This document shows positions 9,144 through 18,960 of a DNA stretch of 64,000 nucleotides, in pieces. Below the pieces are notes generated by a model. That model did not search any database, was not told where the DNA came from, and was given only the letters and a program-made list of their open reading frames with translations. Source of the DNA: an uncultured Lachnospiraceae bacterium. Lineage in GTDB: Bacteria; Bacillota; Clostridia; Lachnospirales; Lachnospiraceae. The stretch is from positions 101,922 through 165,921 of the forward strand of contig CALGVA010000017.1 in assembly GCA_937920345.1 (NCBI GenBank). Reading direction: 5' to 3'. Position numbers and translations under genes: made by a program. How positions within the stretch are numbered: position 1 is the stretch's first letter; each line of letters begins with the position of its first letter.

Positions 9144-12100
9144 TATTTTATTTCCTCCTCAATAACTTTAAATCTACGTCCTAAAATTTCAATATCACCT
9201 TCCTGTACTTCAAACATACTGATTTTTCTTTTTCCTTCTGGAATAATATCTACAATATCTTCATCAAATATATTCCAGATAAATTTATTTACGCTTTCAA
9301 GATTTTTTTGCTCTCTTAGAACGGAAACAACAATATCAAATAATTTAATAGGATTTACTTCTATTTCTTCTAACTTCTTTCTACAATTTTTAATAAGCTG
9401 TTCTCTTTTGCTGATTACATATGTTTTCTTTTTATCCGTGTTGTAACAATTATTTCCATATCTAGCTTCATTCCATATATCATGCATCATATCTCTATAA
9501 TATGAAAATGTTTTGTTAATTATATTCCTAGATTTTTTATCAACTTCCACTTCATCAGCATATGATAAAAGAATATAGTTATTATCTTTTATCTTAAATT
9601 TCCCCTTTAATTCTTTCTCCAATTTTTCAAAATACCAACAAACCTTATTCATGGTACAATCCGTTAATAATAATGGACTATTATCTAAAAAGAAACGAAG
9701 AAAATCCTTTTCGCTTTCGGTTTCCAGATCGCCGTTTTGTGCTTTATCTAAAAATTTTTCCATAGTCATAAATGTTTCTTTTTGGCATATAAGGCTACAT
9801 ATTTTATAATACTTTTGGAAAAGACGATCTTTCTTTTCATCTAAATACCTACAAAAATAAGCTGGAAACTCTGGTGTAAATCTATTATGTTCTTTTACGC
9901 TTTCTCTTTCTTCTATGCTCATATCTTTGGTTTCAGGCTGATAAATAAAATCCATTGATATATCTGGCTTTTTCCCTGTTTTTGTACTGTCAATTTCTTC
10001 TCCAATTATAAAACGCAATTTTTTGATTTGATTAATTATCTTTACCCTTTCAGCATCTTTAAACATGGGAAGCATTGCAAAATAATTTGTACTCATATTA
10101 GAATACACACCTACTTTGTTTCCAAATCCTTTCAAATCAGATTCAACCGCCGTTTTAACATTATATACTCTCTTATCCATTTTGGATAAACCCTTTTCAT
10201 ACATAACAGGTGGCACATCCCACCTACAATCAATCAGCACATCAAAATCCGTTGTTAGTACACAATCACTATCCCAATCTGAATCACTATGTATTACTGT
10301 TGAAATATCATGTACGCTATAAATGATTCCACTATAAATATATCTATAATACTTTTTCATTTTTTCAAAAGTATCATTATCTGTATTTTCATTATTAGAG
10401 ATAGTAAGAAGATTATGCTCCCCTATATCCGTCATTGGGCTTCTACACGCATCCACCTTTTCAACTTTTTTATCTAACCAATACTTGCTATAAATATGAT
10501 ATGGTTTAATCAATCCAAAATAAAATTTATCCTTTTCATTCCTCATTGGAGATGTTGGATAGTTACCATTTTCATCTGCTATTTCATCCCGCAATATCGC
10601 CCATTGTGCTAAAGCATATGGATCAGAAATCATAAATTGATAATTTGAATTATGTGCCGTATACAATTTCCCTACTTTGGCTTGCTTAAAAGCAAATTCC
10701 AAATTCTTTTTTATTTGTCCTCTGACATATGTATCTTGTAACAAATCGAGATTTTTCAGCAATGCTTTATTAAATGGTGTTGTATCTACACTGCTCCAAA
10801 AGTCTTCCTCGCTCTCTGTCACATTTTCTACACATTCAATTTCCATATTATCTTCATTGGATATAATAGTATCATTCATTAAACTAAAAAGAACTACTGC
10901 ATCATTACCCTCTGCCAACTGTTCAAAATATTTCCCAGTTGGATCACAAAGTCTCTCTATATCAGTATCCGATTGAATATTACTTGTTTGTTCTGCTTGA
11001 TAATTCAGTTTAACATTATCTTTATCTCTTTTGGGTGAGACACGTTGTACTCCCCAAATAACATTATCTATATTTCGCTCATAAATTCTAAAATCATCAT
11101 CATACAACGAATGATTTTTCCATTGACTTATTGTTAAAAATACATCAATGTCTTTAATTCGCATTTTCTGTCCTAATATATCAGTTGTGTACTCTCTCCC
11201 TAATTCCTGTGCAAGTTCTTTAAAAGGAAATGTCACTAACAATCCCTTTACGCTTTTACTTCTCATATTTAAGGCTGAAGGGGTATAAGATAAATGTAAT
11301 TCCTGCTGCCATTTCATTTTCAAAAATGTCGGATCAACTAATCCCATCCCATCAAAGCTATTCATATATACTGTTTCACCTTCATTACCAGTATCTTTGA
11401 ATTTCCGCATTTCTATTGAATATTCAACAGTATTTACAGCCTCTTTTTTTATAATCTCGCCTTTTTTAGTAACAAAATATACTTCATCATCAAAAGTCAA
11501 ATGCTCAAAATCAGGAATCACACACACTCTAGGGCTACTAACAAACGTTACTCCTGTTGTTGATAACCCCATATATGCTCCATACTTTTCAGGAACAACT
11601 AATGCTTCTTGTGAAATATCCTTGTGTCCTGCTTGTAGTATTGGCTGTAACTTTATATTCAAATCATCCCTAACAAACTGTACTGTATTGCCTTTTAAAT
11701 TACTACTGGATGCAGAATTTCTTGTATATAATACATCACCATAATAAAATCCTTTTACGCCAAATTTTTTATAATCTCCAGAACGATTCTCAACACTGAT
11801 TACATCCTTGACAAACAAATATTTATCTAATCTTTTTGTTTCTTTTAGAATAGATTCAATATCTGGTTCATCTGCCCTCTTCATTTCTTTAATACTATTT
11901 CGCATTTTCTTAACTTCTAAATATGCGTCATATTGCTGTTGATTTGGTGTTTTAGTTGTGTCATTTAATCCTTTTAGTTTCCTAATCTCATAGAACAAAA
12001 TATCATCTGCAACTGTAATCAGCATATTTTTTTCTTTCAATTCATCTATTGTATATGGCGTAACCTTATGTATTTCTGCCTTTCTTTCATAAGATTTTCC

Positions 12101-12235
12101 GTCTTCTTTATATACTGTCATAGTTCCATTAATTGTAGCACTATTGACAATTTCATCAGATGTAAGATTGATAATCCTATACTGTACAGGTACAAATCCT
12201 TCTTTTTTTGCTCTTAAAACATTTTCATTATTCAT
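9143..12235 (-). CDS. YonO-like single-subunit RNA polymerase (two-barrel superfamily)
   Basis: 1030 residues. The region from about 590 to 760 matches the order of motifs I know from phage YonO-type and RdRP-like polymerases: CRSPMT, then GEHNLL, then Y-x-Y-x-Y-S-G-I-I-Y-S-V, then an acidic triad DSDWDSD at 651-657 followed by TTDFDVLI, then GFGNKVGVYSNMSTNYFAMLP and GEEIDSTK. The metal-binding triad is D653, D655, D657; the canonical D-x-D-G-D glycine is serine here. SPbeta YonO is a DNA-dependent polymerase that transcribes late phage genes, which is the likely role. It is coupled to the downstream zinc-ribbon gene. Loss of activity through the Gly-to-Ser change is possible. Confidence 0.72.
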   Translation of the reverse strand: MNNENVLRAKKEGFVPVQYRIINLTSDEIVNSATINGTMTVYKEDGKSYERKAEIHKVTPYTIDELKEKNMLITVADDILFYEIRKLKGLNDTTKTPNQQQYDAYLEVKKMRNSIKEMKRADEPDIESILKETKRLDKYLFVKDVISVENRSGDYKKFGVKGFYYGDVLYTRNSASSSNLKGNTVQFVRDDLNIKLQPILQAGHKDISQEALVVPEKYGAYMGLSTTGVTFVSSPRVCVIPDFEHLTFDDEVYFVTKKGEIIKKEAVNTVEYSIEMRKFKDTGNEGETVYMNSFDGMGLVDPTFLKMKWQQELHLSYTPSALNMRSKSVKGLLVTFPFKELAQELGREYTTDILGQKMRIKDIDVFLTISQWKNHSLYDDDFRIYERNIDNVIWGVQRVSPKRDKDNVKLNYQAEQTSNIQSDTDIERLCDPTGKYFEQLAEGNDAVVLFSLMNDTIISNEDNMEIECVENVTESEEDFWSSVDTTPFNKALLKNLDLLQDTYVRGQIKKNLEFAFKQAKVGKLYTAHNSNYQFMISDPYALAQWAILRDEIADENGNYPTSPMRNEKDKFYFGLIKPYHIYSKYWLDKKVEKVDACRSPMTDIGEHNLLTISNNENTDNDTFEKMKKYYRYIYSGIIYSVHDISTVIHSDSDWDSDCVLTTDFDVLIDCRWDVPPVMYEKGLSKMDKRVYNVKTAVESDLKGFGNKVGVYSNMSTNYFAMLPMFKDAERVKIINQIKKLRFIIGEEIDSTKTGKKPDISMDFIYQPETKDMSIEERESVKEHNRFTPEFPAYFCRYLDEKKDRLFQKYYKICSLICQKETFMTMEKFLDKAQNGDLETESEKDFLRFFLDNSPLLLTDCTMNKVCWYFEKLEKELKGKFKIKDNNYILLSYADEVEVDKKSRNIINKTFSYYRDMMHDIWNEARYGNNCYNTDKKKTYVISKREQLIKNCRKKLEEIEVNPIKLFDIVVSVLREQKNLESVNKFIWNIFDEDIVDIIPEGKRKISMFEVQEGDIEILGRRFKVIEEEIK

Positions 12236-12259
12236 TGAATCGCCTTTCTTTAGTCGCTT

Positions 12260-12465
12260 TTAGCCATTGCTTATTATATGCTCCAATAATAAATACCCTT
12301 TTTCTATTTCAGTTTCCCCATTGATAGGAAAAATTTTTATAAAAACTTTATCCATGTAATAAGCAACGTAATTTCTTGTATCAATATTGGAATTATTATG
12401 TAATAGCCTTTTTACATTCCATTTATTTCTTCTGCATTTTTGTGTAAACTTCTATTAAAAATCAT
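12260..12465 (-). pseudogene. Small frameshifted reading frame between the polymerase and the next gene
   Basis: ATG 12465 opens MIFNRSLHKN... but stops after 17 codons. The -1 frame continues as KWNVKRLLHNN, then YVAYYMDKVFIKIFPING and EIEKGYLLLEHII to TAA 12260-12262. The two halves read as one small protein, so this is either a frameshift mutation or a programmed -1 shift near the A-rich CACAAAAATGC. No family is recognised. Confidence 0.35.
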
Positions 12466-12587
12466 ACTCAAACTACCACTTATTGAAATGGCTATTTCAT
12501 TGGGTAAAATCCCTCCACAAATGCCTGTTTTTAACCGTTTTAGGGGAATAAATCGCCTGTTTTTAGCATTTATCCCCCACTTTGGCA

Positions 12588-13277
12588 CTATTTTGTGCTA
12601 TCTGATACCACTTTAAAACCACTGTTCGGCTTTATCTTGCCGATTTTCTCACCATTGCTATCTTTCATGGTTCCATCTGTTGAAATGGTCATAAAACCTA
12701 TTCCCTCTTTTTCTGCCCATTCCTGGGCAATGCTTTTATGTCCTTGACATTGCCTAATACCGCTTGCTATATCAATTTGTGCAACTTCCAGTTCAAAAAT
12801 ATCACGGTTATAATATATCCATAGAAAATCATTTATATCTTTGAACTGGTTACAAAGTAGATCATCAGGATTTATACCTTTCAGATGGTTAATGGTATAG
12901 AAATAATCCTTACAACTATATTTTTCTCCATCAAATTCCTTGTCGATTGGAAAAATTCCCATAATCTGTTTAAGCGTCAAATGACCTAAAATCTGATACA
13001 GCAAATCTATAAATTTGAAATCCTCCATAAGTTCATCATAATACAATACTTTTTCTTCAAAGATTCCTTTTTGATTGGCATGATTTTTTAACGTAATATA
13101 TTTTGTTCCATAAAAGAACATCATGCATAAAGTATCAGATATATTATTATTCTCTTTATTGGCGGTACACTTTATCAAAAGCCGATCATAAGCATTTTTG
13201 TATAATTCCCATTTCTGCTTACTAAGGGCAGATTTATTGTTCTGCCCTTTAATCACTGTGAATTTACTATTGTCCAT
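12588..13277 (-). CDS. Hypothetical protein downstream of the type IIB topoisomerase
   Basis: 229 residues, soluble, mixed helical, no recognised domain. A segment near residues 170-200 (IASGIRQCQGHKS, then EWAEKEGIG) is the most distinctive part. It begins about 50 nt after the topoisomerase stop, so it is probably in the same transcript. The gap of about 350 nt after it holds the frameshifted small frame. Confidence 0.6.
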   Translation of the reverse strand: MDNSKFTVIKGQNNKSALSKQKWELYKNAYDRLLIKCTANKENNNISDTLCMMFFYGTKYITLKNHANQKGIFEEKVLYYDELMEDFKFIDLLYQILGHLTLKQIMGIFPIDKEFDGEKYSCKDYFYTINHLKGINPDDLLCNQFKDINDFLWIYYNRDIFELEVAQIDIASGIRQCQGHKSIAQEWAEKEGIGFMTISTDGTMKDSNGEKIGKIKPNSGFKVVSDSTK

Positions 13278-13326
13278 ATATTTATATTCTCCATATAAAA
13301 CCTAACAAAATCTGAAAACTTACTTA

Positions 13327-15771
13327 TCAAGATACCTTCCAAGTATCAATGTTAAGTTTTTCTTCTATCTCTCGCTGATATTGTGCAATCAATTCCTTTT
13401 CAATCTGTGGGATTTCCTTTTTTGCCATTGCAACGGTATACCTGCCATTGTAAGCTGATAAATCAATAGGCAAATGTATCTTGTCCAACTGCTCTTTATA
13501 TTTATCTGCCATCAATCGCATAAAAGCAGCCTGTTTAATTGCATTGTGATCCACATTCAACGATTCTTCCAGATTAATTGTAGGAAGGTTGTTAATTGAT
13601 GATAATTTTCTATCAAGTATTTCAAGCATCTGCTCCGTTGTAAATGCGTTCAATTCCACACGCCTATACATAGTTCCAGCATTAAAGAATTGACGATATT
13701 CATATGGAAGCGAAGACAATTTTTCAGATTCCTTTTTCTTAATTTCAACTTTTTCAGGCTCAATTCCATATTTTTCCACATCTTCAAAAGTAACACCCAA
13801 ATCCTCAATAGGAATTTCATACTTGAATTTGATATTTGTATTTTTGAATGAATTTAATATGAATATGCCTGAAATGTCCAAATCATGCATACAATATAAC
13901 TTTAACCCTCTATTATGGACTTCATGCAATAATGTCTTTGCTGCCCTTGTAGAAAATCCCTGTCCTGAAACAATCATCATATTATATTTCTCACCGATTT
14001 TTTCAGCTTTGAATATTGCATCAAATCCAGTCTTTTCAATATATAATACCTTATCGTACTTATATTCCAGATCAAAGTTGTCCTCAATGTGCATAGTGCT
14101 ACTGATTCCACCATAACAATCAAAAGTATTACTTGCCGTTCCCAATCTGTTTATGAAACTTCTTACGTTTGCTGTTCCTAATCCCATCTGCATACCGTCA
14201 ACATAGAAATTTCCTCTGTCGCTGAAATTGACTTTATCTTCATGCTCTGGATTAGCGTCTATCCACTCTGATAATATTTCTTGTACAAAATCACCATAAG
14301 TATTCTTTGTTTCAATAATAGGCGCAATTTCACGCATCTTGTACCAAATCTGACGTGCTGTAATCGCATATCTTCCATTATTGCTTGCTTTATTAAATGC
14401 TTCTGTCACATAATCCCTCATGATTGCCCTGTTATTGGTTTTCTTATTCTCGGAACTAAAGGCACGATTTTCTTTTGCAATCACTTTGTTCAGCTTATCC
14501 AATAATTCATTAAAAAAACTGCTAATATCAATTTCTGTCTTTCCGGCATCCAAAAATTTTAAGTATGGGGATATAATATGGAACACAAAAGAGAAATTAT
14601 AATATTTTCCAAGTAATTCTGCCAAATTACAAGCATGTGTAGAAGAATCACCAATTTTATAGTAATCATATCTAAAACAGATACTTCGTCCATCATGATA
14701 TGTAATGGTATTATTTACATAACACTGTATATTTGTAGCTTTTTCTTTGTTTGAATCTGATTTGAATGCATTTTTATGTACAGAAAATTCTACAATACAC
14801 GGAATGATCCTGTCATTTAATCCAATGCTGTTATCAGTATTTTCAACAATTATATTTGTATTGATAACATTATCCAGTCCGATTCTCTGATTCTTTAATA
14901 ATGTGTATTTCTTTGATTGTTGATAGTTTTTTAATTCCAAAAAATCTGTTATAAATTCATCACTACCAAAATCAATATCTTTTATTTTTCCCTTTATCTT
15001 GCTTGCGTTTTTTATTCTTGTTCCAAAATATTCAGCCAAAAAGTTTTTGTATGTTGTATTACCATCCTGTGTATCACGAATAAACCTCTTGTAAGTGTCA
15101 TAATCATAAAACGACAAAGATATATTTTTAGATTTATCTACCGGCTCCTTCGTTGGCTCTCTATAATAACTATTTCCTAAATAATCAAGCGTAAATAAAA
15201 CATCTGGATTACATACACCATAATAATAAATGTAACTTGTGTAATATCCTTCTTGTGGTTCATTAAATCCAACAATCTCTACACCATGTTTGTCTGTCTC
15301 TCCAATTTCCTTAAAATCCACATTTATGATACCGTCTTTCACAAGATCAGCGTCAATGTTTGCTTCTAATATCACGCCATCGTTTGTATGCCACAATAAC
15401 CGCCACTTTCTTATAAAGCAGATACTTATAATCGTTTTTAGTCCATTCCCCTGTTTCCCTCTGGAAGCCGTTACAAAGTGCCGATTTTTACTGATATAGT
15501 AATTAAAATCATATATATTCTTGACCGTATCGCATGATATTCCTTCACCATTATCGAAAATTCCAAGACCATATAGTTTACGAATAACATCTACACGCTT
15601 TTCTAATAGCGGTTCAATAGAATCCAACGCATTATCAATCAATTCTTTCATAATAACATCATTCCAATAATATTTAGGCAGACCTATCTTCTTTACAAGT
15701 TCATCTTCTGTGAAATAATCTGCCATAATAGCAGTTTTATATGTTCTATCCATTAAATCACCAACCCTCAT
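13327..15771 (-). CDS. Type IIB DNA topoisomerase, fused B and A subunits (Topo VI/VIII-like)
   Basis: 814 residues joining both halves of a type IIB topoisomerase. The N-terminus is a GHKL ATPase: N-box E43-x3-N47 (KELIDNALDS), G1 box DNGEGIS from D73, and G2 box GKQGNGLK at 105-112. The C-terminal half is Top6A/Spo11-like: a winged-helix strand ARQIWYK with candidate catalytic Y477, then a Toprim fold with E579 and D630-x-D632 (HDLDISG). It should bind ATP, cleave both strands and pass duplex DNA. Fused B-A enzymes are known as Topo VIII from plasmids and mobile elements. The ATG overlaps the clpX stop as ATGA; a second ATG at 15753 is possible. Confidence 0.8.
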   Translation of the reverse strand: MRVGDLMDRTYKTAIMADYFTEDELVKKIGLPKYYWNDVIMKELIDNALDSIEPLLEKRVDVIRKLYGLGIFDNGEGISCDTVKNIYDFNYYISKNRHFVTASRGKQGNGLKTIISICFIRKWRLLWHTNDGVILEANIDADLVKDGIINVDFKEIGETDKHGVEIVGFNEPQEGYYTSYIYYYGVCNPDVLFTLDYLGNSYYREPTKEPVDKSKNISLSFYDYDTYKRFIRDTQDGNTTYKNFLAEYFGTRIKNASKIKGKIKDIDFGSDEFITDFLELKNYQQSKKYTLLKNQRIGLDNVINTNIIVENTDNSIGLNDRIIPCIVEFSVHKNAFKSDSNKEKATNIQCYVNNTITYHDGRSICFRYDYYKIGDSSTHACNLAELLGKYYNFSFVFHIISPYLKFLDAGKTEIDISSFFNELLDKLNKVIAKENRAFSSENKKTNNRAIMRDYVTEAFNKASNNGRYAITARQIWYKMREIAPIIETKNTYGDFVQEILSEWIDANPEHEDKVNFSDRGNFYVDGMQMGLGTANVRSFINRLGTASNTFDCYGGISSTMHIEDNFDLEYKYDKVLYIEKTGFDAIFKAEKIGEKYNMMIVSGQGFSTRAAKTLLHEVHNRGLKLYCMHDLDISGIFILNSFKNTNIKFKYEIPIEDLGVTFEDVEKYGIEPEKVEIKKKESEKLSSLPYEYRQFFNAGTMYRRVELNAFTTEQMLEILDRKLSSINNLPTINLEESLNVDHNAIKQAAFMRLMADKYKEQLDKIHLPIDLSAYNGRYTVAMAKKEIPQIEKELIAQYQREIEEKLNIDTWKVS

Positions 15772-17012
15772 GCAATTTTTCTATTATATTTTCCGTAAAT
15801 AGGCGCATCTGATTTACCATCCACAACATCAGAAGTAATAATTACTTTCTTTGCGCCCTTTATATCTGGTACAAGAAAACACACCTTCTCCATACACTTT
15901 TCAATAATCGCCCGTAAACCTCTTGCCCCTGTTTTCTTCTCTAATGCCAGACTTGCGACACGTTTTAAAGCATCCTCGGAAAATTCAAGTTCTATTTCAT
16001 CAAAGGACAATAATTTTTTGTACTGCTTTACTAATGCGTTTTTTGGTTCTGTGAGAATACGCAATAAATCAGATTCTTCCAATGACTGTAATGTACAAAT
16101 AATCGGAAGTCTGCCAGTCAATTCAGGAGTTAAACCAAACTTAATCACATCTGAAGGTTGTACGTTTGCAATATCATTCTTTGCAGAGGCAGCAGGCGTG
16201 ACATCAGCATTAAACCCTATATGCTTCTCATTGCCTTTATTAACAATTTTGTCTAATCCTTCAAATGCCCCTCCGCAAATAAACAAAATATTTTTTGTGT
16301 TCATTTGAATACATTCCTCTTGTGGATGCTTTCTACCGCCTTTTGGTGGAATATTTACAATGCTTCCTTCTATAATTTTCAATAGTGCCTGTTGAACGCC
16401 CTCGCCGGAAACATCCCTTGTAATGGATAGATTTTCAGATTTTCTTGCTATCTTGTCAATTTCATCAATATAAACAATTCCATATTCAGCACGTTCCACA
16501 TCACCATCAGCAGCTTGTAATAATCTCACAAGAACATTTTCCACATCATCACCAACATAGCCACTCTCTGTAAGTGTAGTAGCGTCTGCAATCGCAAAGG
16601 GTACATTTAGTTTCTTTGCTATAGTTTCAGCTAGATACGTTTTGCCACATCCTGAATCTCCAATCATGAGGATATTAGACTTTTGAATTTCAATTCCATC
16701 ATTGCTCATATGTCGATTATGATATAAAATCCGCTTATAATGATTGTAGATACTAACTGATAATGTGATTTTTGCGGATTCCTGACCTATTACATATTCG
16801 TCAAGAAATCTTTTAATCTCTGATGGTTTACTGATTTGTATATCCGTAAGCAGATCATCCAAATTACCATTATTTTCATACTCCAAAAGCGTATCGTACA
16901 TACCAGTAATGCACTCGCTACAAGCGCATACACCGTTGTTCCCTTGAATCATCATTAAAACTTTATCTTCTGTCTTTCCACAAAAAGAACATACTTTCAT
17001 TTTCTTTGCCAT
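15768..17012 (-). CDS. clpX: ClpX-type AAA+ unfoldase encoded by the element
   Basis: 414 residues, full ClpX length. The zinc-binding domain has C8-x2-C11 and C31-x2-C34. Walker A GDSGCGKT is at 118-125, the pore loop GYVG at 151-154 and Walker B IVYIDEID around 179-186. An IGF tripeptide (265-267) is the loop ClpX uses to dock on ClpP, so it could direct host ClpP to new substrates. Arginine-finger and sensor regions (ELTGRLP, KKTGARGLR) are present. The gene sits between small hypothetical genes and the topoisomerase, which it overlaps by 4 nt. Since hosts have their own ClpX, a phage-specific role in removing a repressor or remodelling a replisome is likely. Confidence 0.9.
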   Translation of the reverse strand: MAKKMKVCSFCGKTEDKVLMMIQGNNGVCACSECITGMYDTLLEYENNGNLDDLLTDIQISKPSEIKRFLDEYVIGQESAKITLSVSIYNHYKRILYHNRHMSNDGIEIQKSNILMIGDSGCGKTYLAETIAKKLNVPFAIADATTLTESGYVGDDVENVLVRLLQAADGDVERAEYGIVYIDEIDKIARKSENLSITRDVSGEGVQQALLKIIEGSIVNIPPKGGRKHPQEECIQMNTKNILFICGGAFEGLDKIVNKGNEKHIGFNADVTPAASAKNDIANVQPSDVIKFGLTPELTGRLPIICTLQSLEESDLLRILTEPKNALVKQYKKLLSFDEIELEFSEDALKRVASLALEKKTGARGLRAIIEKCMEKVCFLVPDIKGAKKVIITSDVVDGKSDAPIYGKYNRKIA

Positions 17013-17026
17013 ATATAATATTTCTC

Positions 17027-17293
17027 CTATTTTTTCTTTCTACGTCCACGATAATTGATATTTTTATGATATTTTCCCCAATGATTCCTATATTCACATT
17101 GATTTTCTGCTTCTTCATAAGATTCAAATACATCTTTATCTTTTGCCTTTAAAGGCTTTTGTTCAAAGATGTATTGATCCTTTATATCCAGTATTTTTCT
17201 TTTCCCATTGGCTATATGCCATTTATTAACGCCTTTACTGTTCTTTACTCGATGGATTACATATACTTCCTGTCCTATTTTAAATTTAAACAT
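17027..17293 (-). CDS. Small basic hypothetical protein
   Basis: 88 residues, ATG start. The opening FKIGQEVYVIHRV resembles small beta-barrel (SH3/KOW-like) folds and the tail is strongly basic (RGRRKKK). It lies 14 nt upstream of clpX in the same operon. The function is unknown; nucleic-acid binding is a guess from charge. Confidence 0.55.
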   Translation of the reverse strand: MFKFKIGQEVYVIHRVKNSKGVNKWHIANGKRKILDIKDQYIFEQKPLKAKDKDVFESYEEAENQCEYRNHWGKYHKNINYRGRRKKK

Positions 17294-17298
17294 ATGAT

Positions 17299-17580
17299 TT
17301 ATTCCTTATCTTTCTTCGTGATTTTTTCCTTTTCTTGTTTTCTTTTCTCCATCTCTTTCATCTGTTGCTTAACTCTTTCCCTTGCCTTATATCCTGCAAC
17401 TGCTTTATATGGAACTGTATGCAATTTATTGATGGAACAACGAAAAACTTTTCCGCTTTTATGCTCTAACAATACTCTCTTTTTATCATCCAATATCCTT
17501 ATAAGAACACCCTTTTTATAATCCCATGTTCCATGTGGAATATAATATGTATTACCTATTACTAATTTTTCTACCTTCAA
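17299..17580 (-). CDS. Small hypothetical protein with basic coiled-coil tail
   Basis: 93 residues from TTG 17580, chosen because GGAGG lies 9 nt upstream. A longer reading from 17634 would run through the operator dyads. The N-terminal half looks like a small beta-barrel (VEKLVIGNTYYIPHG) and the C-terminus is a charged helix (KQQMKEMEKRKQEKEK). It is the first gene of the clpX-topoisomerase operon, directly downstream of the double-dyad operator. Confidence 0.55.
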   Translation of the reverse strand: MKVEKLVIGNTYYIPHGTWDYKKGVLIRILDDKKRVLLEHKSGKVFRCSINKLHTVPYKAVAGYKARERVKQQMKEMEKRKQEKEKITKKDKE

Positions 17581-17605
17581 ATATATATCCTCCAAATTTC
17601 TCATA

Positions 17606-17686
17606 TCCCAAAATCTGCTACTTTTCTTACACATATTGGGATAGATACCATCCGAAAATATGTAAGTTTTTTTACATCTATTGGGA
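17606..17686. promoter_or_regulatory. Double-dyad operator, copy A
   Basis: Two 36-bp inverted repeats at 17606-17641 and 17651-17686, with starts exactly 45 bp apart. Each is bounded by TCC[C/G]A and TGGGA, with inner ATGTA/TACA-like arms. The half-site consensus is roughly TCCCAATADATGTA. A copy with identical geometry is at 40248-40328. It lies just upstream of the clpX-topoisomerase operon, so it is likely an operator or activator site for that operon. Confidence 0.7.
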
Positions 17687-17811
17687 TTATATTATTAAAA
17701 AACACTCTTACTAAACATAATCTATGTTATCTCTTACTTTTGTTCCGTGTGTATGCTTACGCATCCACACTCTATTAATAATTTAATTGTTGTTTATAGT
17801 TATTATTGCTT

Positions 17812-18954
17812 TTATCCACTATCAATTATCTCCACATCATTCAGTGTAGGCATATCAAGCATTTCTTCCACACTAAAATTTGTTTCCATAGAATTAGGTA
17901 CACCCCAATTATCATCATCTATTGGAAGTTTCCTTTTAGGTTTTTCTTTCAAACAATCTTCTGTGATAAATGGAAATTGTTCAAAAAATTCTAAATCCTT
18001 TAGTTTATCTTCATAGAAAGAATCTCCCTCATGAAGTTTATTGTATTCGACTGCATATCTATATATTTCAATGATTGTTTGTTCATCATAATCTTGTCCT
18101 TCCAGCAAATAGTAATATTTTGCTCCAAGACTTTTTCTTTCTGCCGTTTTCTTTGTCTTAAACTTTACATTGTCCTTTTCCTTATCATATCCATACTCTG
18201 ATTTATGCTGTTCGCCTTTACTTGCAATAAGTTTTTTATACTTGTATCTTCCATATGTATTAGTAATGCCATCTAATGTTCTATCACTTCTTAATATCAA
18301 TTCATTTGCCCGATAAATATATAAAAGTTTTTCTTTTTCCAGAATTTTATTGTATGTAACAATCGTATCTTTATTGATATTTGATATATCTGATAAATGC
18401 TGAATAGAGGAAAAACCTACAATTCCATCTTTCTTTGTGTCATTAAGTAAATCAAATGTCCATCTTTTACCTTTCATAAATGTACTTACCACATTTACAA
18501 AATATCTCACCAGTTTAGCTTTGCTTCCTGAAAAATTATCATCTTCAATCTGCATAATGGAACATAGTTCATCACTATATACTACTGTAAAAAATTGCTC
18601 GTTCTCTTTATTGGATTTTGTAGGATCAAAATATATCTTCTGCAAATCATATTCAAAATTAAACTTCTTTCCAGTTATTTTTCTTATTAAATTATGTTCT
18701 TCTAAATCATTTAAGCCATCAACATACTTCTTTTTATCTCTTGTTTCCATATCAAATGTATGTCTGAAGAAATAGTCCATAAGTTCAACTGACATAGGAT
18801 AATAGTTTACATCTGTCCTTTGAATTGCTTTTAAATAGCAATATACCAATATTCCATTGTCTGATATGGTCTTATCTCTAATCACACTATTTAATAGAAA
18901 TATTTTTTGTGGTAATCTGTATTCTTCATATTCTTCTTTGCTGCGTTTGGTCAA
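17812..18954 (-). CDS. Winged-helix replication-initiator-like protein
   Basis: 380 residues, TTG start with GGGAGGTG upstream. The N-terminal domain (YRLPQKIFLLNSVI... to EEHNLIRKI) reads like the winged helix of plasmid and phage replication initiators. A second HTH is visible around residues 175-215 (FSSIQHLSDISNINKDTIVTYN). The C-terminal third is charged and acidic. The double winged-helix layout is like RepA_N or RepB-type initiators, but a transcriptional regulator is also possible. Confidence 0.5.
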   Translation of the reverse strand: MTKRSKEEYEEYRLPQKIFLLNSVIRDKTISDNGILVYCYLKAIQRTDVNYYPMSVELMDYFFRHTFDMETRDKKKYVDGLNDLEEHNLIRKITGKKFNFEYDLQKIYFDPTKSNKENEQFFTVVYSDELCSIMQIEDDNFSGSKAKLVRYFVNVVSTFMKGKRWTFDLLNDTKKDGIVGFSSIQHLSDISNINKDTIVTYNKILEKEKLLYIYRANELILRSDRTLDGITNTYGRYKYKKLIASKGEQHKSEYGYDKEKDNVKFKTKKTAERKSLGAKYYYLLEGQDYDEQTIIEIYRYAVEYNKLHEGDSFYEDKLKDLEFFEQFPFITEDCLKEKPKRKLPIDDDNWGVPNSMETNFSVEEMLDMPTLNDVEIIDSG

Positions 18955-18960
18955 TAAATG

